Source: Candidatus Colicola caccequi (GTDB lineage: Bacteria > Bacteroidota > Bacteroidia > Bacteroidales > Paludibacteraceae). Taken from it: a DNA stretch of 30,766 nucleotides. Positions 1 to 7,971 of the stretch are shown here, piece by piece. Positions within the stretch are counted from its first letter, which is position 1; every line of letters begins with the position of its first letter. Below the pieces are notes generated by a model. It was not told where the DNA came from, did not search any database, and was given only the letters and a program-made list of their open reading frames with translations. Location of the stretch: the NCBI GenBank assembly GCA_018065205.1, contig JAGHTR010000025.1, forward strand, positions 1 through 30,766, in the 5' to 3' direction. Made by a program: the position numbers and the translations under genes.

Positions 1-198
1 ACAATCGGTATTGGTGCCGGCAATAAAACAGATGGTCAAGTGCTCGTTCTTCACGATATGCTCGGACTCAATCAAGGCTTCCAACCTAAGTTCTTACGCC
101 ACTTCGCCGAACTGGGTGAACAAGTAAAAACTGCCGTCACGTCATACGTAACAGCAGTTCATGAGAGTTCGTTCCCGAACGAAAACGAGTGTTATTAA
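1..198 (+). CDS. panB: 3-methyl-2-oxobutanoate hydroxymethyltransferase, C-terminal part
   Basis: The window opens inside this gene; frame 1 is open to the TAA at 196-198 and gives the last 65 residues. The visible part reads TIGIGAGNKTDGQVLVLHDMLG followed by a QPKFLRHFAEL-like stretch, the conserved end of ketopantoate hydroxymethyltransferase. Members of this family transfer a hydroxymethyl group from methylenetetrahydrofolate to 2-oxoisovalerate in the cytoplasm, the first committed step of pantothenate and coenzyme A synthesis. The catalytic N-terminal part lies outside the window. It converges on kbl and ends at a strong shared terminator hairpin. Confidence 0.9.
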   Translation, partial: TIGIGAGNKTDGQVLVLHDMLGLNQGFQPKFLRHFAELGEQVKTAVTSYVTAVHESSFPNENECY

Positions 199-218
199 AC
201 TAACAATCGCTATAATTC

Positions 219-252
219 ATTAGGTGTGCTACTTCAGCACACCTAATTTTTT
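219..252 (+). terminator. Intrinsic terminator of panB, overlapping the end of kbl
   Basis: A perfect 12-base-pair stem (219-230 with 236-247, loop ACTTC) is followed by TTTTTT on the plus strand, the classical form for panB. The left arm and loop hold the last codons and the stop codon of the convergent kbl gene, so the same hairpin lies at the 3' end of kbl mRNA, but without a U-run in that direction. Confidence 0.85.
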
Positions 253-1419
253 ACCTACCTTGATAAAGGCTGCAATACCCTTATCCAATTGCTCCGTTGT
301 ATGAGCTGCACTTAACTGCACGCGGATACGAGCCTGACCTTGTGGCACTACCGGATAATAGAATCCAGTCACATAAATGCCTTCTTCTTGCAAGGCCGCA
401 GCAAATTCCTGACTCAATCGTGCATCGTATAACATAACTGCACAAATAGCAGATTGCGTCGGCTTGATATCAAAACCTGCTGCTTTCATTCTACTAACAA
501 AATAGTCCGTATTAGCATGCAAACGATCTTGTAACGTGTTATCACGCGTCAAAATCTCCAAGGTCTTAATGCCGGCTGCTGCAATCATTGGAGGTATCGA
601 ATTAGAGAAGAGGTAAGGACGACTGCGTTGACGCAATAAATCGATAATCTCTTTCTTACCGGTGGTAAATCCACCTACCGAACCACCAAACGCCTTACCT
701 AACGTTCCCGTTAGAATCTCTATCTTACCGCGAAGGTTATACGTCTCCGTTACACCATGACCGGTAGCCCCTACTACACCTGCCGAGTGACTCTCATCAA
801 TCATCACCAAGGCATTGTACTTTTGGGCCAGTTCATAGATCTTATCTAACGGACATACATTACCATCCATTGAGAACACACCATCCGTAGCTATAATACG
901 GAAACGTTGTGCCTGAGCAGCTTGCAGTTGTTTCTCCAAGTCCTCCATATCACCATTGGCATAGCGATAGCGAACAGCCTTGCATAATCTTACGCCATCA
1001 ATAATAGATGCGTGATTAAGAGCATCCGAGATAATTGCATCTTCAGCCGTCAACAATGGTTCAAACAAACCACCATTAGCATCAAAACATGCAGCATACA
1101 ATATGGTATCTTCTGTGCCGAAGAAGTCCGAAATAGCCTTCTCTAATTGTTTATGTGTGTCCTGCGTGCCGCAAATAAAACGCACCGATGCCATACCATA
1201 GCCACGAGCATCCATACGATTCTTAGCCGCTTGGATTAATTCCTTATTATCAGCTAAGCCCAAGTAGTTGTTGGCGCAGAAATTAATTACATCCTTACCT
1301 CCTTCTACCTGAATACCCGAAGACTGAGGCGTGATAATAACGCGCTCATTCTTATACAATCCAGCCTCACGAATATCATTCAGCGTTGATTGCAAGTATT
1401 TTTGAAAATCCTGATACAT
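229..1419 (-). CDS. kbl: Glycine C-acetyltransferase (2-amino-3-ketobutyrate CoA ligase)
   Basis: This is a 396-residue PLP-dependent enzyme of the alpha-oxoamine synthase family, of normal length. Landmarks are NFCANNYLGLA near the N-terminus, SDALNHASIIDG, the MIDESHSAGVVGATGHG block and the PLP-lysine motif TLGKAFGGSVGG. With threonine dehydrogenase, members of this family split threonine into glycine and acetyl-CoA. The related 8-amino-7-oxononanoate synthase (BioF) is the main alternative, but the LGLADNKELI and TGTLGKAFGG context fits Kbl better. No threonine dehydrogenase gene lies in the window. The gene is last in the kinase-gdhA-kbl run, 56 bases after gdhA, and an octamer array fills most of that spacer. 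Confidence 0.9.
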   Translation of the reverse strand: MYQDFQKYLQSTLNDIREAGLYKNERVIITPQSSGIQVEGGKDVINFCANNYLGLADNKELIQAAKNRMDARGYGMASVRFICGTQDTHKQLEKAISDFFGTEDTILYAACFDANGGLFEPLLTAEDAIISDALNHASIIDGVRLCKAVRYRYANGDMEDLEKQLQAAQAQRFRIIATDGVFSMDGNVCPLDKIYELAQKYNALVMIDESHSAGVVGATGHGVTETYNLRGKIEILTGTLGKAFGGSVGGFTTGKKEIIDLLRQRSRPYLFSNSIPPMIAAAGIKTLEILTRDNTLQDRLHANTDYFVSRMKAAGFDIKPTQSAICAVMLYDARLSQEFAAALQEEGIYVTGFYYPVVPQGQARIRVQLSAAHTTEQLDKGIAAFIKVGKKLGVLK

Positions 1420-1435
1420 AGTAGTTAAAATTTTT

Positions 1436-1474
1436 ACTAGAAAACTAGGAAACTAGATAACTAGACAACTAGAA
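1436..1474. repeat. Octamer array AACTAGNN, five units, in the gdhA-kbl spacer
   Basis: The units read in order (A)ACTAGAA, AACTAGGA, AACTAGAT, AACTAGAC and AACTAGAA. The array ends one base before the gdhA stop codon and occupies about 40 of the 56 spacer bases. No promoter or terminator is visible here, so the two genes are probably co-transcribed through the array. Confidence 0.85.
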
Positions 1475-1475
1475 A

Positions 1476-2822
1476 TTAAACCAGTCCTTGCTCCAACATA
1501 GCCTGAGCCACCTTCATAAATCCGGCGATGTTAGCACCCTTAACATAATCAATTGTGCCATCTTCTCTCTTACCGAATTTAACGCATTGTTCGTGGATAG
1601 AGGCCATAATATGATGCAAACGCTCATCTACTTCCTTACCGGTCCAAGAGATATGCTCTGCGTTCTGCGTCATCTCAAGACCCGAAGTAGCTACGCCACC
1701 GGCATTAACGGCCTTACCCGGAGCGAACAAAAAGCCCTTTTGTGCTTGGAAATAGTGAATAGCACCGGGTTGGCAACCCATGTTACTTACCTCACAGCAG
1801 CACCAAGTACCATTCTTAACCAATTCCTTTGCATCGTCCTCGCTTAACTCGTTCTGGAAAGCACAAGGTAATGCGATATCGCACTTTTGTGACCAAGCCT
1901 TCTTACCTGCCTCAAACGTACACTTGCCGGGGAACTTATCGGCCATGTCTTGCACTTTATTACGGTTAGAAGAACGCATAACTAACATATAGTCAATCAT
2001 CTCCTTATCTATACCACCTGGAATAGCACAAACACCATCAGGACCGGAAATAGCAATCACCTTAGCGCCTAATTCAGTAGCCTTCGTACAAGCGCCCCAT
2101 GCTACATTACCAAAACCGGAAATAGCTACCGTCTTCCCCTTAATGTCCTTGCCGGCTAACTCCAACACATGTTGTGTGAAATACAATGCGCCAAAGCCCG
2201 TTGCCTCGGGACGCAGAATAGATCCACCCCATGTCATTCCCTTACCGGTCAGCACACCGGTATGATAACGTTGAGAGAGTTTTTGATACATACCATTCAA
2301 GAATCCAATCTCACGACCACCTACACCTACATCACCTGCAGGAATATCCTGGTCGGGACCAATACAACGCCATAACTCTAACATAAACGCTTGACAGAAA
2401 CGCATAATCTCGGCATCCGATTTACCTACCGGATCAAAGTCCGAACCACCTTTACCACCACCCATCGGCAATGTAGTCAGAGCATTCTTAAACGTTTGCT
2501 CAAAGCCCAAGAACTTCAGCATACTCGGCGTAACAGCCTTATGGAAGCGCAAACCACCCTTATACGGACCAATCGCCGAATTAAACTGTACGCGATAACC
2601 AATATTAGTCTGTACTTCGCCTTGGTCATCCACCCATGTTACACGGAAGGTATAAATACGATCGGGCTCAACCATGCGCTCAACAATCTTGGCCTTCTCA
2701 TACTCCGGATGTTGGTTATACACCTCTTCAATGGAGTTTAACACTTCCTCCACGGCTTGCAAATACTCTGCCTCGCCAGGATGTTTCGCAGCTAATTGCT
2801 GCATAATCTCTTGCGTTTTCAT
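1476..2822 (-). CDS. gdhA: NADP-type glutamate dehydrogenase
   Basis: This 448-residue protein has the length of hexameric small-subunit glutamate dehydrogenase. It carries the substrate and catalytic block GGLRFHKAVTPSMLKFLGFEQ, the PMGGGKGGSDFDP lysine motif, PAGDVGVGGREIG, and a Rossmann glycine motif in VAISGFGNVAWG. It makes glutamate from 2-oxoglutarate and ammonium in the cytoplasm. NADP use is inferred from family type, not from a decisive residue. The start ATG overlaps the stop of the upstream kinase gene by four bases (ATGA), so the two are translationally coupled. Confidence 0.95.
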   Translation of the reverse strand: MKTQEIMQQLAAKHPGEAEYLQAVEEVLNSIEEVYNQHPEYEKAKIVERMVEPDRIYTFRVTWVDDQGEVQTNIGYRVQFNSAIGPYKGGLRFHKAVTPSMLKFLGFEQTFKNALTTLPMGGGKGGSDFDPVGKSDAEIMRFCQAFMLELWRCIGPDQDIPAGDVGVGGREIGFLNGMYQKLSQRYHTGVLTGKGMTWGGSILRPEATGFGALYFTQHVLELAGKDIKGKTVAISGFGNVAWGACTKATELGAKVIAISGPDGVCAIPGGIDKEMIDYMLVMRSSNRNKVQDMADKFPGKCTFEAGKKAWSQKCDIALPCAFQNELSEDDAKELVKNGTWCCCEVSNMGCQPGAIHYFQAQKGFLFAPGKAVNAGGVATSGLEMTQNAEHISWTGKEVDERLHHIMASIHEQCVKFGKREDGTIDYVKGANIAGFMKVAQAMLEQGLV

Positions 2823-4801
2823 AGAATAACTTTTTTTAATACAATATAAAATATAGTACCTTTATCGGAGGTATCAAATCTAATCTTTCCGTCACTTCCT
2901 TCCACAATATTCTTGGAGATAGCCAATCCTAATCCTGTACCATTGGATTTAGTCGTAAAATTGGGAGTAAAGATTTTAGGTTGTATGTCTTCCGGAATAC
3001 CCGGTCCATTATCGGATATACTAATCTCCACTTCTTGTTCATTCTCCTTCAATATGACAATCACATCACCATCTTCACGATTATCTATGGCCTGAAGTGC
3101 ATTCTTCAATAAGTTCGTAAATACCTGCCCTATCTGCTCCTTATCCGCATATGCCATTACACCACTATCCGGTCCATAATAACGTATCGGCACATTATTG
3201 ATATTATTCTGGGCAAAAGCCACTATTTGACATAGTTTAACAGCCACATCAACCTCGCTGGTCTCTACCTGAGGCAACTTAGCAAACGTGGAGAATGATG
3301 TAGCAATGCGGCTCATATTATCAATCTGCTCTATCAGCGTCGTTGTGGCCTGATCAAATAGTTTATCAAACTTATCTGTCCCTCGCACTCGCTGCAATTG
3401 CTGAATAGTCAACTTCATCGGCGTCAACGGATTATTAATCTCATGAGCAATCTGACGAGCCATCATGCGCCACGCCCCTTCACGTTCGGAACTAATCAGT
3501 CGCCTCGTTGTATGCTCTAATTCATCCACCATTCGATTATACCTTAACACCAATTCACCAACTTCATCCTTGTGCTTATACACCAAGTGATTGTCCTTCC
3601 CTAATGCAAAATGCTGCATCTTCTTAGTCAAACTCTGCAATGGCTGCGCCACCGCTCTGGCCGCAACATACGACAAAACCAATGTCAGCAATATAACAAT
3701 CATAAAAGCAGGGAATAACTTAGCCATAATACGATCCACCTCTATCGCAATATCTGCCTCCGAAATAAAATATGGCACCACAATATACCCCAACCGCATA
3801 TCTGACCCATTTACGAACTCTGTAAAAGCCGCCAAATAACGCACCGAGCCAATATGTTCATAACGTACTTGTGTTGGTTGATCAGAATAATACACATATG
3901 GGTCCATCAATCTCGTCAACAACCCACTTTTAAAGAGCTCCGGAGTAGAAGAGGCTAATAACTTACCATCCAAGCCATATACATGTATATCTGCATCATA
4001 CGTATATGCCAAATCACGTAAGTCAATATTCATACCGGCCTCATTAAAAGATGACAAGTTCAAATCAAAGAAATACAAATTCTTCAAATCCGATTGCACA
4101 TAGCGACATAACCGCTGCAATTGCGTTTGCTGACGCTCTTGGTAATTCTGTCGCGCAAAATTACGAACAGAAATAATCTGATACACAAAACCAATCAATA
4201 CCAATAACGACAATAACAACTGAATCTTATGACGGAAACGTAAATTACCAAATCCTCGCGCCGCAATCAGCATCCAAACCGCCATTCCTAAAACCATTAC
4301 ACACAGACTTATCAACAATATATAATATACGCGCACGCGGTCACGCGCGGATTGCCACCAAGAATAATTACGTTGCTGATAATCTCGTATAGGTTGATAA
4401 CTAAAACTGCGCTCAATCTCGTCTAATCCATTGATATGCCATTCCTTCACCACTACCGTCATCAACTGATACCAACCGGCATCCGCCCACATCACTTCAG
4501 CACTGGCATTACTAAATTCATACTCATGCCAGCCCGTATAATCTATATCTGGGATGACCGAGATATCTAAGGAACGCGATGACCAATAGCGCAAGCCCCT
4601 CGCATCATATACAAAATGCAAAATATCCTCATTCTCCAGCCCTAAATAAATAACCGAATCACGCAAACCATCATTAAGCGATTCAACAATGTGCGCAGAC
4701 TCTTCCTCTGCCGCCTTTTGCAAGGACTGCAGATGTTTTTCGGGGCTGACACAGGATGTCAAGACCATGAAAAAGAGTACTATTTGTACTATTTTTTTCA
4801 T
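2819..4801 (-). CDS. NtrY-like membrane sensor histidine kinase with lipobox
   Basis: From the chosen start this is 660 residues. It begins MKKIVQIVLFFMVLTSC, a signal peptide with lipobox cysteine 17. Hydrophobic segments lie near 158-181, 193-211 and 361-381, the last followed by a HAMP region. Then come the phospho-acceptor motif RQIAHEINNPL (histidine about 453), an N-box (QVFTNLLKNALQAI), G1 (SDNGPGIPED) and G2 (GTGLGLAISKNI). The histidine motif and layout resemble the NtrY/AtoS group. No response regulator is encoded nearby, so the partner is unknown. An ATG 39 bases upstream (4840) was rejected because it lies upstream of the promoter -7 box and would bury the signal peptide. Coupling to gdhA suggests a link to nitrogen status; this is inference. 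Confidence 0.85.
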   Translation of the reverse strand: MKKIVQIVLFFMVLTSCVSPEKHLQSLQKAAEEESAHIVESLNDGLRDSVIYLGLENEDILHFVYDARGLRYWSSRSLDISVIPDIDYTGWHEYEFSNASAEVMWADAGWYQLMTVVVKEWHINGLDEIERSFSYQPIRDYQQRNYSWWQSARDRVRVYYILLISLCVMVLGMAVWMLIAARGFGNLRFRHKIQLLLSLLVLIGFVYQIISVRNFARQNYQERQQTQLQRLCRYVQSDLKNLYFFDLNLSSFNEAGMNIDLRDLAYTYDADIHVYGLDGKLLASSTPELFKSGLLTRLMDPYVYYSDQPTQVRYEHIGSVRYLAAFTEFVNGSDMRLGYIVVPYFISEADIAIEVDRIMAKLFPAFMIVILLTLVLSYVAARAVAQPLQSLTKKMQHFALGKDNHLVYKHKDEVGELVLRYNRMVDELEHTTRRLISSEREGAWRMMARQIAHEINNPLTPMKLTIQQLQRVRGTDKFDKLFDQATTTLIEQIDNMSRIATSFSTFAKLPQVETSEVDVAVKLCQIVAFAQNNINNVPIRYYGPDSGVMAYADKEQIGQVFTNLLKNALQAIDNREDGDVIVILKENEQEVEISISDNGPGIPEDIQPKIFTPNFTTKSNGTGLGLAISKNIVEGSDGKIRFDTSDKGTIFYIVLKKVIL

Positions 4802-4806
4802 TTTCC

Positions 4807-4838
4807 TTGCAAAATTACAAAAAATCTTGTAACTTTGC
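4807..4838 (+). promoter_or_regulatory. Promoter for the CcdA-like gene and trmN6
   Basis: On the plus strand TTG (4807-4809) is followed after 20 bases by TAACTTTGC (4830-4838). Initiation near 4845 would leave about a dozen bases before the ATG at 4857. Its -33 element overlaps the -7 element of the opposing promoter and vice versa, so simultaneous polymerase binding is unlikely. Confidence 0.7.
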
Positions 4839-4841
4839 AAA
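4809..4841 (-). promoter_or_regulatory. Promoter for the histidine kinase-gdhA-kbl operon
   Basis: On the minus strand a TTTGC (4841-4837) is followed after 19 bases by TAATTTTGC (4817-4809), the Bacteroidota -33/-7 arrangement. Expected initiation is only one to a few bases before the ATG at 4801, so the transcript may be almost leaderless. The element interleaves with the opposing promoter. Confidence 0.7.
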
Positions 4842-4856
4842 AATTTTTACAAAAAA

Positions 4857-5534
4857 ATGATAAATATTTTTACGGCACTCTTACTTGGCTTTCTAATGAT
4901 TCTTGATCCATGCACCCTTTTTACGTCCGTTGCAGCTATTGGATACATTGATCGAGAAATGCAGAACAAGCGCCGAGTACTCATTACAGGACTTATGTTC
5001 GTCCTTGGCAAACTCATTACTTATGTGCTCCTATCCATTCCACTCATCATGGGAGCGCAAACAGATTCAATCCATCATTTTATGCACGAATGGAGCGAAC
5101 TTCTACTTTGTGTCTTTATGTTAACATGCGGTATCTTGCTGCTCTTTTCCGGACACCATCACCACGACCACGATCATGGTATGAGTAAATGGTTACAAAC
5201 CGTAGACGATAAATCAAGTTGGTTCTGGGCCTTTATGCTGGGTATCTTCTTTGCTATTGCGTTCTGTCCTCATCGTCTTGTATATTTCTTCACGATGATT
5301 GAGCTATCCGTAACAATGGAGTCTGCTCTGCAATGGTTAATGCCTGTCGTCTTTGGATTGGGCACTGGTCTTCCTATTATTATCATAGCTTGGTGTATCT
5401 GCTATAGTGCTATCTCTGCACAAACACTTACGGATAAAATGCACCGTTTTGAGCATATCTTTCGCTATATTTGTGCTGTGCTCTTTATTGGCTATGGCCT
5501 CTACCTCGCAATTCATCTCTTAGAGCATGTCTAA
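4857..5534 (+). CDS. CcdA/DsbD-like integral membrane protein with His-rich loop
   Basis: This 225-residue protein has about six transmembrane segments. Segment one carries a Pro-Cys pair (LDPCTLF, Cys19) and a later segment carries AFCPHR (Cys137), the paired-cysteine pattern of the CcdA/DsbD electron-carrier domain and of related ArsG-type permeases. Between the two halves, residues 99-108 read GHHHHDHDHG, a probable metal-binding loop. Proteins of this superfamily carry reducing equivalents across the inner membrane or transport small solutes. The substrate cannot be read from the sequence. The stop overlaps the trmN6 start by eight bases, so the two genes are coupled. Confidence 0.7.
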   Translation: MINIFTALLLGFLMILDPCTLFTSVAAIGYIDREMQNKRRVLITGLMFVLGKLITYVLLSIPLIMGAQTDSIHHFMHEWSELLLCVFMLTCGILLLFSGHHHHDHDHGMSKWLQTVDDKSSWFWAFMLGIFFAIAFCPHRLVYFFTMIELSVTMESALQWLMPVVFGLGTGLPIIIIAWCICYSAISAQTLTDKMHRFEHIFRYICAVLFIGYGLYLAIHLLEHV

Positions 5535-6279
5535 TCCATACTTCCGTTTCAAACAATTTACCGTTTATCACGACCGCTGTGCCATGAAAGTAGGCACAGA
5601 CGGTTGTTTACTTGGAGCATGGACTCCCCTTCCTTCCCCTACCACTTCTCCCATTCGTGTATTGGATGTTGGCACAGGATCAGGACTTATTGCGCTCATG
5701 CTTGCACAACGGTTGCCTGATGCCATCATTGACGCCATTGATATTGATCCTGGAGCTATTGAACAAGCGACATATAACTTTTCCCTATCGCCTTGGGCTA
5801 ATCGATTACACGCTCACTTATGCTCCCTGCAAGAATGGCAAAGTAGTCTAACTCCAACCTCACAAAGGAACGGACTGTACGACCTAATTGTCAGTAATCC
5901 TCCTTACTTTGCCAACTCCCTTCCTAATCCGGACCTACAACGCAATACTGCCCGCCATACAGATACTCTTTCCTACAACGAGTTATTCTTCTGCTGCGCA
6001 AAACTTCTTACTCCTACTGGCATCTTCTCTACCATCCTTCCATCCTCTGCCGAATCTGAAATTCTTTCAATTCTCCCTTCCACACTCTCCACTCTAAACT
6101 CTAATCTCTCCCCTATCCTTATCACCAGAGTACACTCCAAACCAAACACCCCTCCTCTCCGCACCCTAATGGCCTTCTCGCCAACGTCGACGTCTACGTC
6201 AACGTCTTCATTAACGTTAATGTTATCCAACTCTCGTTCCCCCGAGTACACTGCTCTGATGCAAGATTTTTATCTATAA
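5527..6279 (+). CDS. trmN6: tRNA1(Val) adenine-37 N6-methyltransferase family protein
   Basis: This 250-residue SAM-dependent methyltransferase carries the family opening FRFKQFTVYHD and MKVGTDGCLLGAW, the SAM-binding motif VLDVGTGSGLIALMLAQR (about 45-62), an acidic IDIDPGA and the adenine-N6 catalytic motif NPPYF (124-128). The E. coli relative (YfiC) methylates A37 of tRNA1(Val). The C-terminal third is unusual: residues about 185-198 and 220-230 are Ser/Thr/Leu-rich and encoded by tandem DNA arrays, and the family's usual C-terminal strands are hard to trace there. The start overlaps the upstream membrane-protein gene by eight bases. Function is well supported; activity after the insertions is untested. 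Confidence 0.85.
   Translation: MSNPYFRFKQFTVYHDRCAMKVGTDGCLLGAWTPLPSPTTSPIRVLDVGTGSGLIALMLAQRLPDAIIDAIDIDPGAIEQATYNFSLSPWANRLHAHLCSLQEWQSSLTPTSQRNGLYDLIVSNPPYFANSLPNPDLQRNTARHTDTLSYNELFFCCAKLLTPTGIFSTILPSSAESEILSILPSTLSTLNSNLSPILITRVHSKPNTPPLRTLMAFSPTSTSTSTSSLTLMLSNSRSPEYTALMQDFYL
6082..6109 (+). repeat. Heptamer array NNACTCT inside trmN6
   Basis: Four units (ACACTCT, CCACTCT, AAACTCT, AATCTCT) encode part of a STLSTLNSNLS segment. The 7-base period and coding-strand orientation match other arrays in the window. Confidence 0.6.
6183..6224 (+). repeat. Hexamer array NNCGTY inside trmN6
   Basis: Units are AACGTC, GACGTC, TACGTC, AACGTC, TTCATT, AACGTT and AATGTT, encoding a Ser/Thr run (about residues 220-230). 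The same unit, in the same sense and reading frame, occurs in btuB at 25626-25679. Confidence 0.75.
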
Positions 6280-6282
6280 CAA

Positions 6283-6311
6283 TAAAAAAAATAGCAGGTA
6301 AAGACCTGCTA
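6283..6311 (-). terminator. Intrinsic terminator of the tRNA transcript
   Basis: A perfect 8-base-pair stem (6292-6299 with 6304-6311) lies directly after tRNA-Thr and is followed on the minus strand by a run of eight T. It also sits just past the convergent trmN6 stop. Confidence 0.85.
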
Positions 6312-6314
6312 CTG

Positions 6315-6386
<72 letters not shown>

Positions 6387-6396
6387 AAAAAAAAAG

Positions 6397-6470
6397 GGTG
6401 GAGTAAGGGGCTCGAACCCTTGACACTCGGAACCACAATCCGATGCTCTACCAACTGAGCTAAAACCACC
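6397..6470 (-). tRNA. tRNA-His (anticodon GTG) with a mismatched acceptor stem
   Basis: The D-arm (GCTC/GAGC), anticodon stem TCGGA/TCCGA with loop TTGTGGT, and T-arm AAGGG/CCCTT are all sound. The extra 5' G (position -1) opposite C73, typical of tRNA-His, is encoded. The acceptor arms are GTGGTTT and ACTCCAC, so pairs 5-68 (U-U) and 6-67 (U-C) do not form. CCA is not encoded. Identity is secure from the anticodon and G-1; the acceptor anomaly is listed as a finding. Confidence 0.9.
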
Positions 6471-6499
6471 ATTCAGATTTCTCTCTCTCGAAAAATCGT

Positions 6500-6532
6500 G
6501 CAAAATTACAACTTTTTTTTGATATAGACAAA
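6500..6532 (-). promoter_or_regulatory. Promoter of the tRNA-His/tRNA-Thr transcript
   Basis: On the minus strand TTTG (6532-6529) is followed after 20 bases by TAATTTTGC (6508-6500). It lies about 30 bases upstream of tRNA-His. Confidence 0.7.
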
Positions 6533-6548
6533 TTTTTTACAGAAAAAA

Positions 6549-6579
6549 TTGCTTATTTGGAATAATTTTTGTAACTTTG
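6549..6579 (+). promoter_or_regulatory. Promoter of the DUF5103 gene
   Basis: TTG (6549-6551), 20 bases, then TAACTTTG (6572-6579). The leader to the ATG at 6602 would be about 16 bases. Confidence 0.65.
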
Positions 6580-6601
6580 TCGTCAAAAGTGGGAATACGT
6601 C

Positions 6602-7933
6602 ATGAAAAAACAATCCTTATTACTTCTTTTGTTGTTGCCGGTTTTCCTTGTAGCCGGTGAGATTACTTGCCCCATCTCACACTCTATTCAATCCCTTCGC
6701 ATTCAATACCTTCAAGATGCCTTGTCCGACTCGCGTCATGACCCTGTGCGTCCATACCTCACTATGCCCGTTGAGAGAGTTATAGATGGCTCGGATCCTG
6801 CAAATACACTGTTAATCAGTTTTGATGAGATGAGTCATGTGGAGCATCAATATGCCTACTCCATTCAACACCTTAAGGCTGACTATACCATAGACGAATT
6901 GTCTTCCTTTGAATACGTACGTGGGTTTACTCGAATGGATATAACAGAATACGCAACGTCTCTTAATACTACACGTGACTATACTCACTACTCCTTTGCT
7001 TTCCCTAATGAAGATATGCAGTTACTGATTAGTGGCAATTACCTCATCACTATTTATGACCCGGCGCAAGGCGAAGAAGCACCTATCGCAAAAGTTGTCT
7101 TTAATGTAGTAGATCCCCAAGTGGGCATACATGCTACTGTTACGCCTAATACGACAGAAGAGATTGCCGGGCGATACCAACAACTGAACATAGATGTAGA
7201 TGCCCGAGATATACAATGGTTCAACCCAAACGAAATCACATTGGTAGTCCGTCAGAATAATCGTATAGATAATTGCGTATATGCACCCTACCCTAGTTTT
7301 GTGGAAGCTAATCGTCTCAAATGGGTTAATCATCCTTCTCTTATCTTTGAGGGGGGTAATGAGTACCGTCATTTTGATATCTACTCTACTTACTATGGGG
7401 GCTACCACGTAGACCGTATTCGCTATGATCATCAGGACTACCACGCTTTCTTAGATGTAGATCCGCTATTGGGTACTCTCAATAGTAGTTCAAGTCGTTG
7501 CGGGATGGCATATACGAGAGAGAATGACCATAATGGTATGTGCATTGTAAATGCTGAACGTTGTTCGGATATAGCAACCGAAGCCGAGTATATGTACGTG
7601 CACTGGGTATTACCTGTTGATGAACCTATTTTTGATGGGTCTATCTATATCGGTGGAGATATATTCTATAACCAACTCAATGCCGGTCTAAATCGTATGT
7701 TGTACGATAACGAGCAACGCTGTTACTACTTCAACGGGCTCGTTAAACAAGGCGGTTATGACTACCAATACTGGTTAAAGAAAAAAGGAGAACCTTCTGC
7801 CACATTGCTGTTAACAGAAGGTTCACACTGGGAGACTGAAAATGTCTATACCATTTACGTTTATTTCCACTCGGTTAATGACCGTTATGATCGATTAGTA
7901 GGTGTATCACAAGTCAATTCAACGGCTCGTTAA
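6602..7933 (+). CDS. DUF5103 protein, type IX secretion system plug protein
   Basis: This 443-residue protein has a clear signal peptide (MKKQSLLLLLLLPVFLVAG). The body shows the DUF5103 landmarks: LLISFDEMSHVEHQYAYSIQHL, the YTHYSFAFPNEDMQLLISGNYLITIYD block, RQNNRIDNC, LIFEGGNEYRHFDI, VDRIRYDHQDYHAFL, and a C-terminal Y.YQYWLKK region. DUF5103 proteins are described as the periplasmic plug that closes the SprA translocon of the type IX secretion system in Bacteroidota. No other T9SS gene is in the window. It stands alone on the plus strand behind its own promoter and converges on the tyrosine kinase gene 38 bases away. Confidence 0.75.
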   Translation: MKKQSLLLLLLLPVFLVAGEITCPISHSIQSLRIQYLQDALSDSRHDPVRPYLTMPVERVIDGSDPANTLLISFDEMSHVEHQYAYSIQHLKADYTIDELSSFEYVRGFTRMDITEYATSLNTTRDYTHYSFAFPNEDMQLLISGNYLITIYDPAQGEEAPIAKVVFNVVDPQVGIHATVTPNTTEEIAGRYQQLNIDVDARDIQWFNPNEITLVVRQNNRIDNCVYAPYPSFVEANRLKWVNHPSLIFEGGNEYRHFDIYSTYYGGYHVDRIRYDHQDYHAFLDVDPLLGTLNSSSSRCGMAYTRENDHNGMCIVNAERCSDIATEAEYMYVHWVLPVDEPIFDGSIYIGGDIFYNQLNAGLNRMLYDNEQRCYYFNGLVKQGGYDYQYWLKKKGEPSATLLLTEGSHWETENVYTIYVYFHSVNDRYDRLVGVSQVNSTAR

Positions 7934-7971
7934 ATCCTATTTCAATTAACTTGCCCCCCTATTGATCCGCC

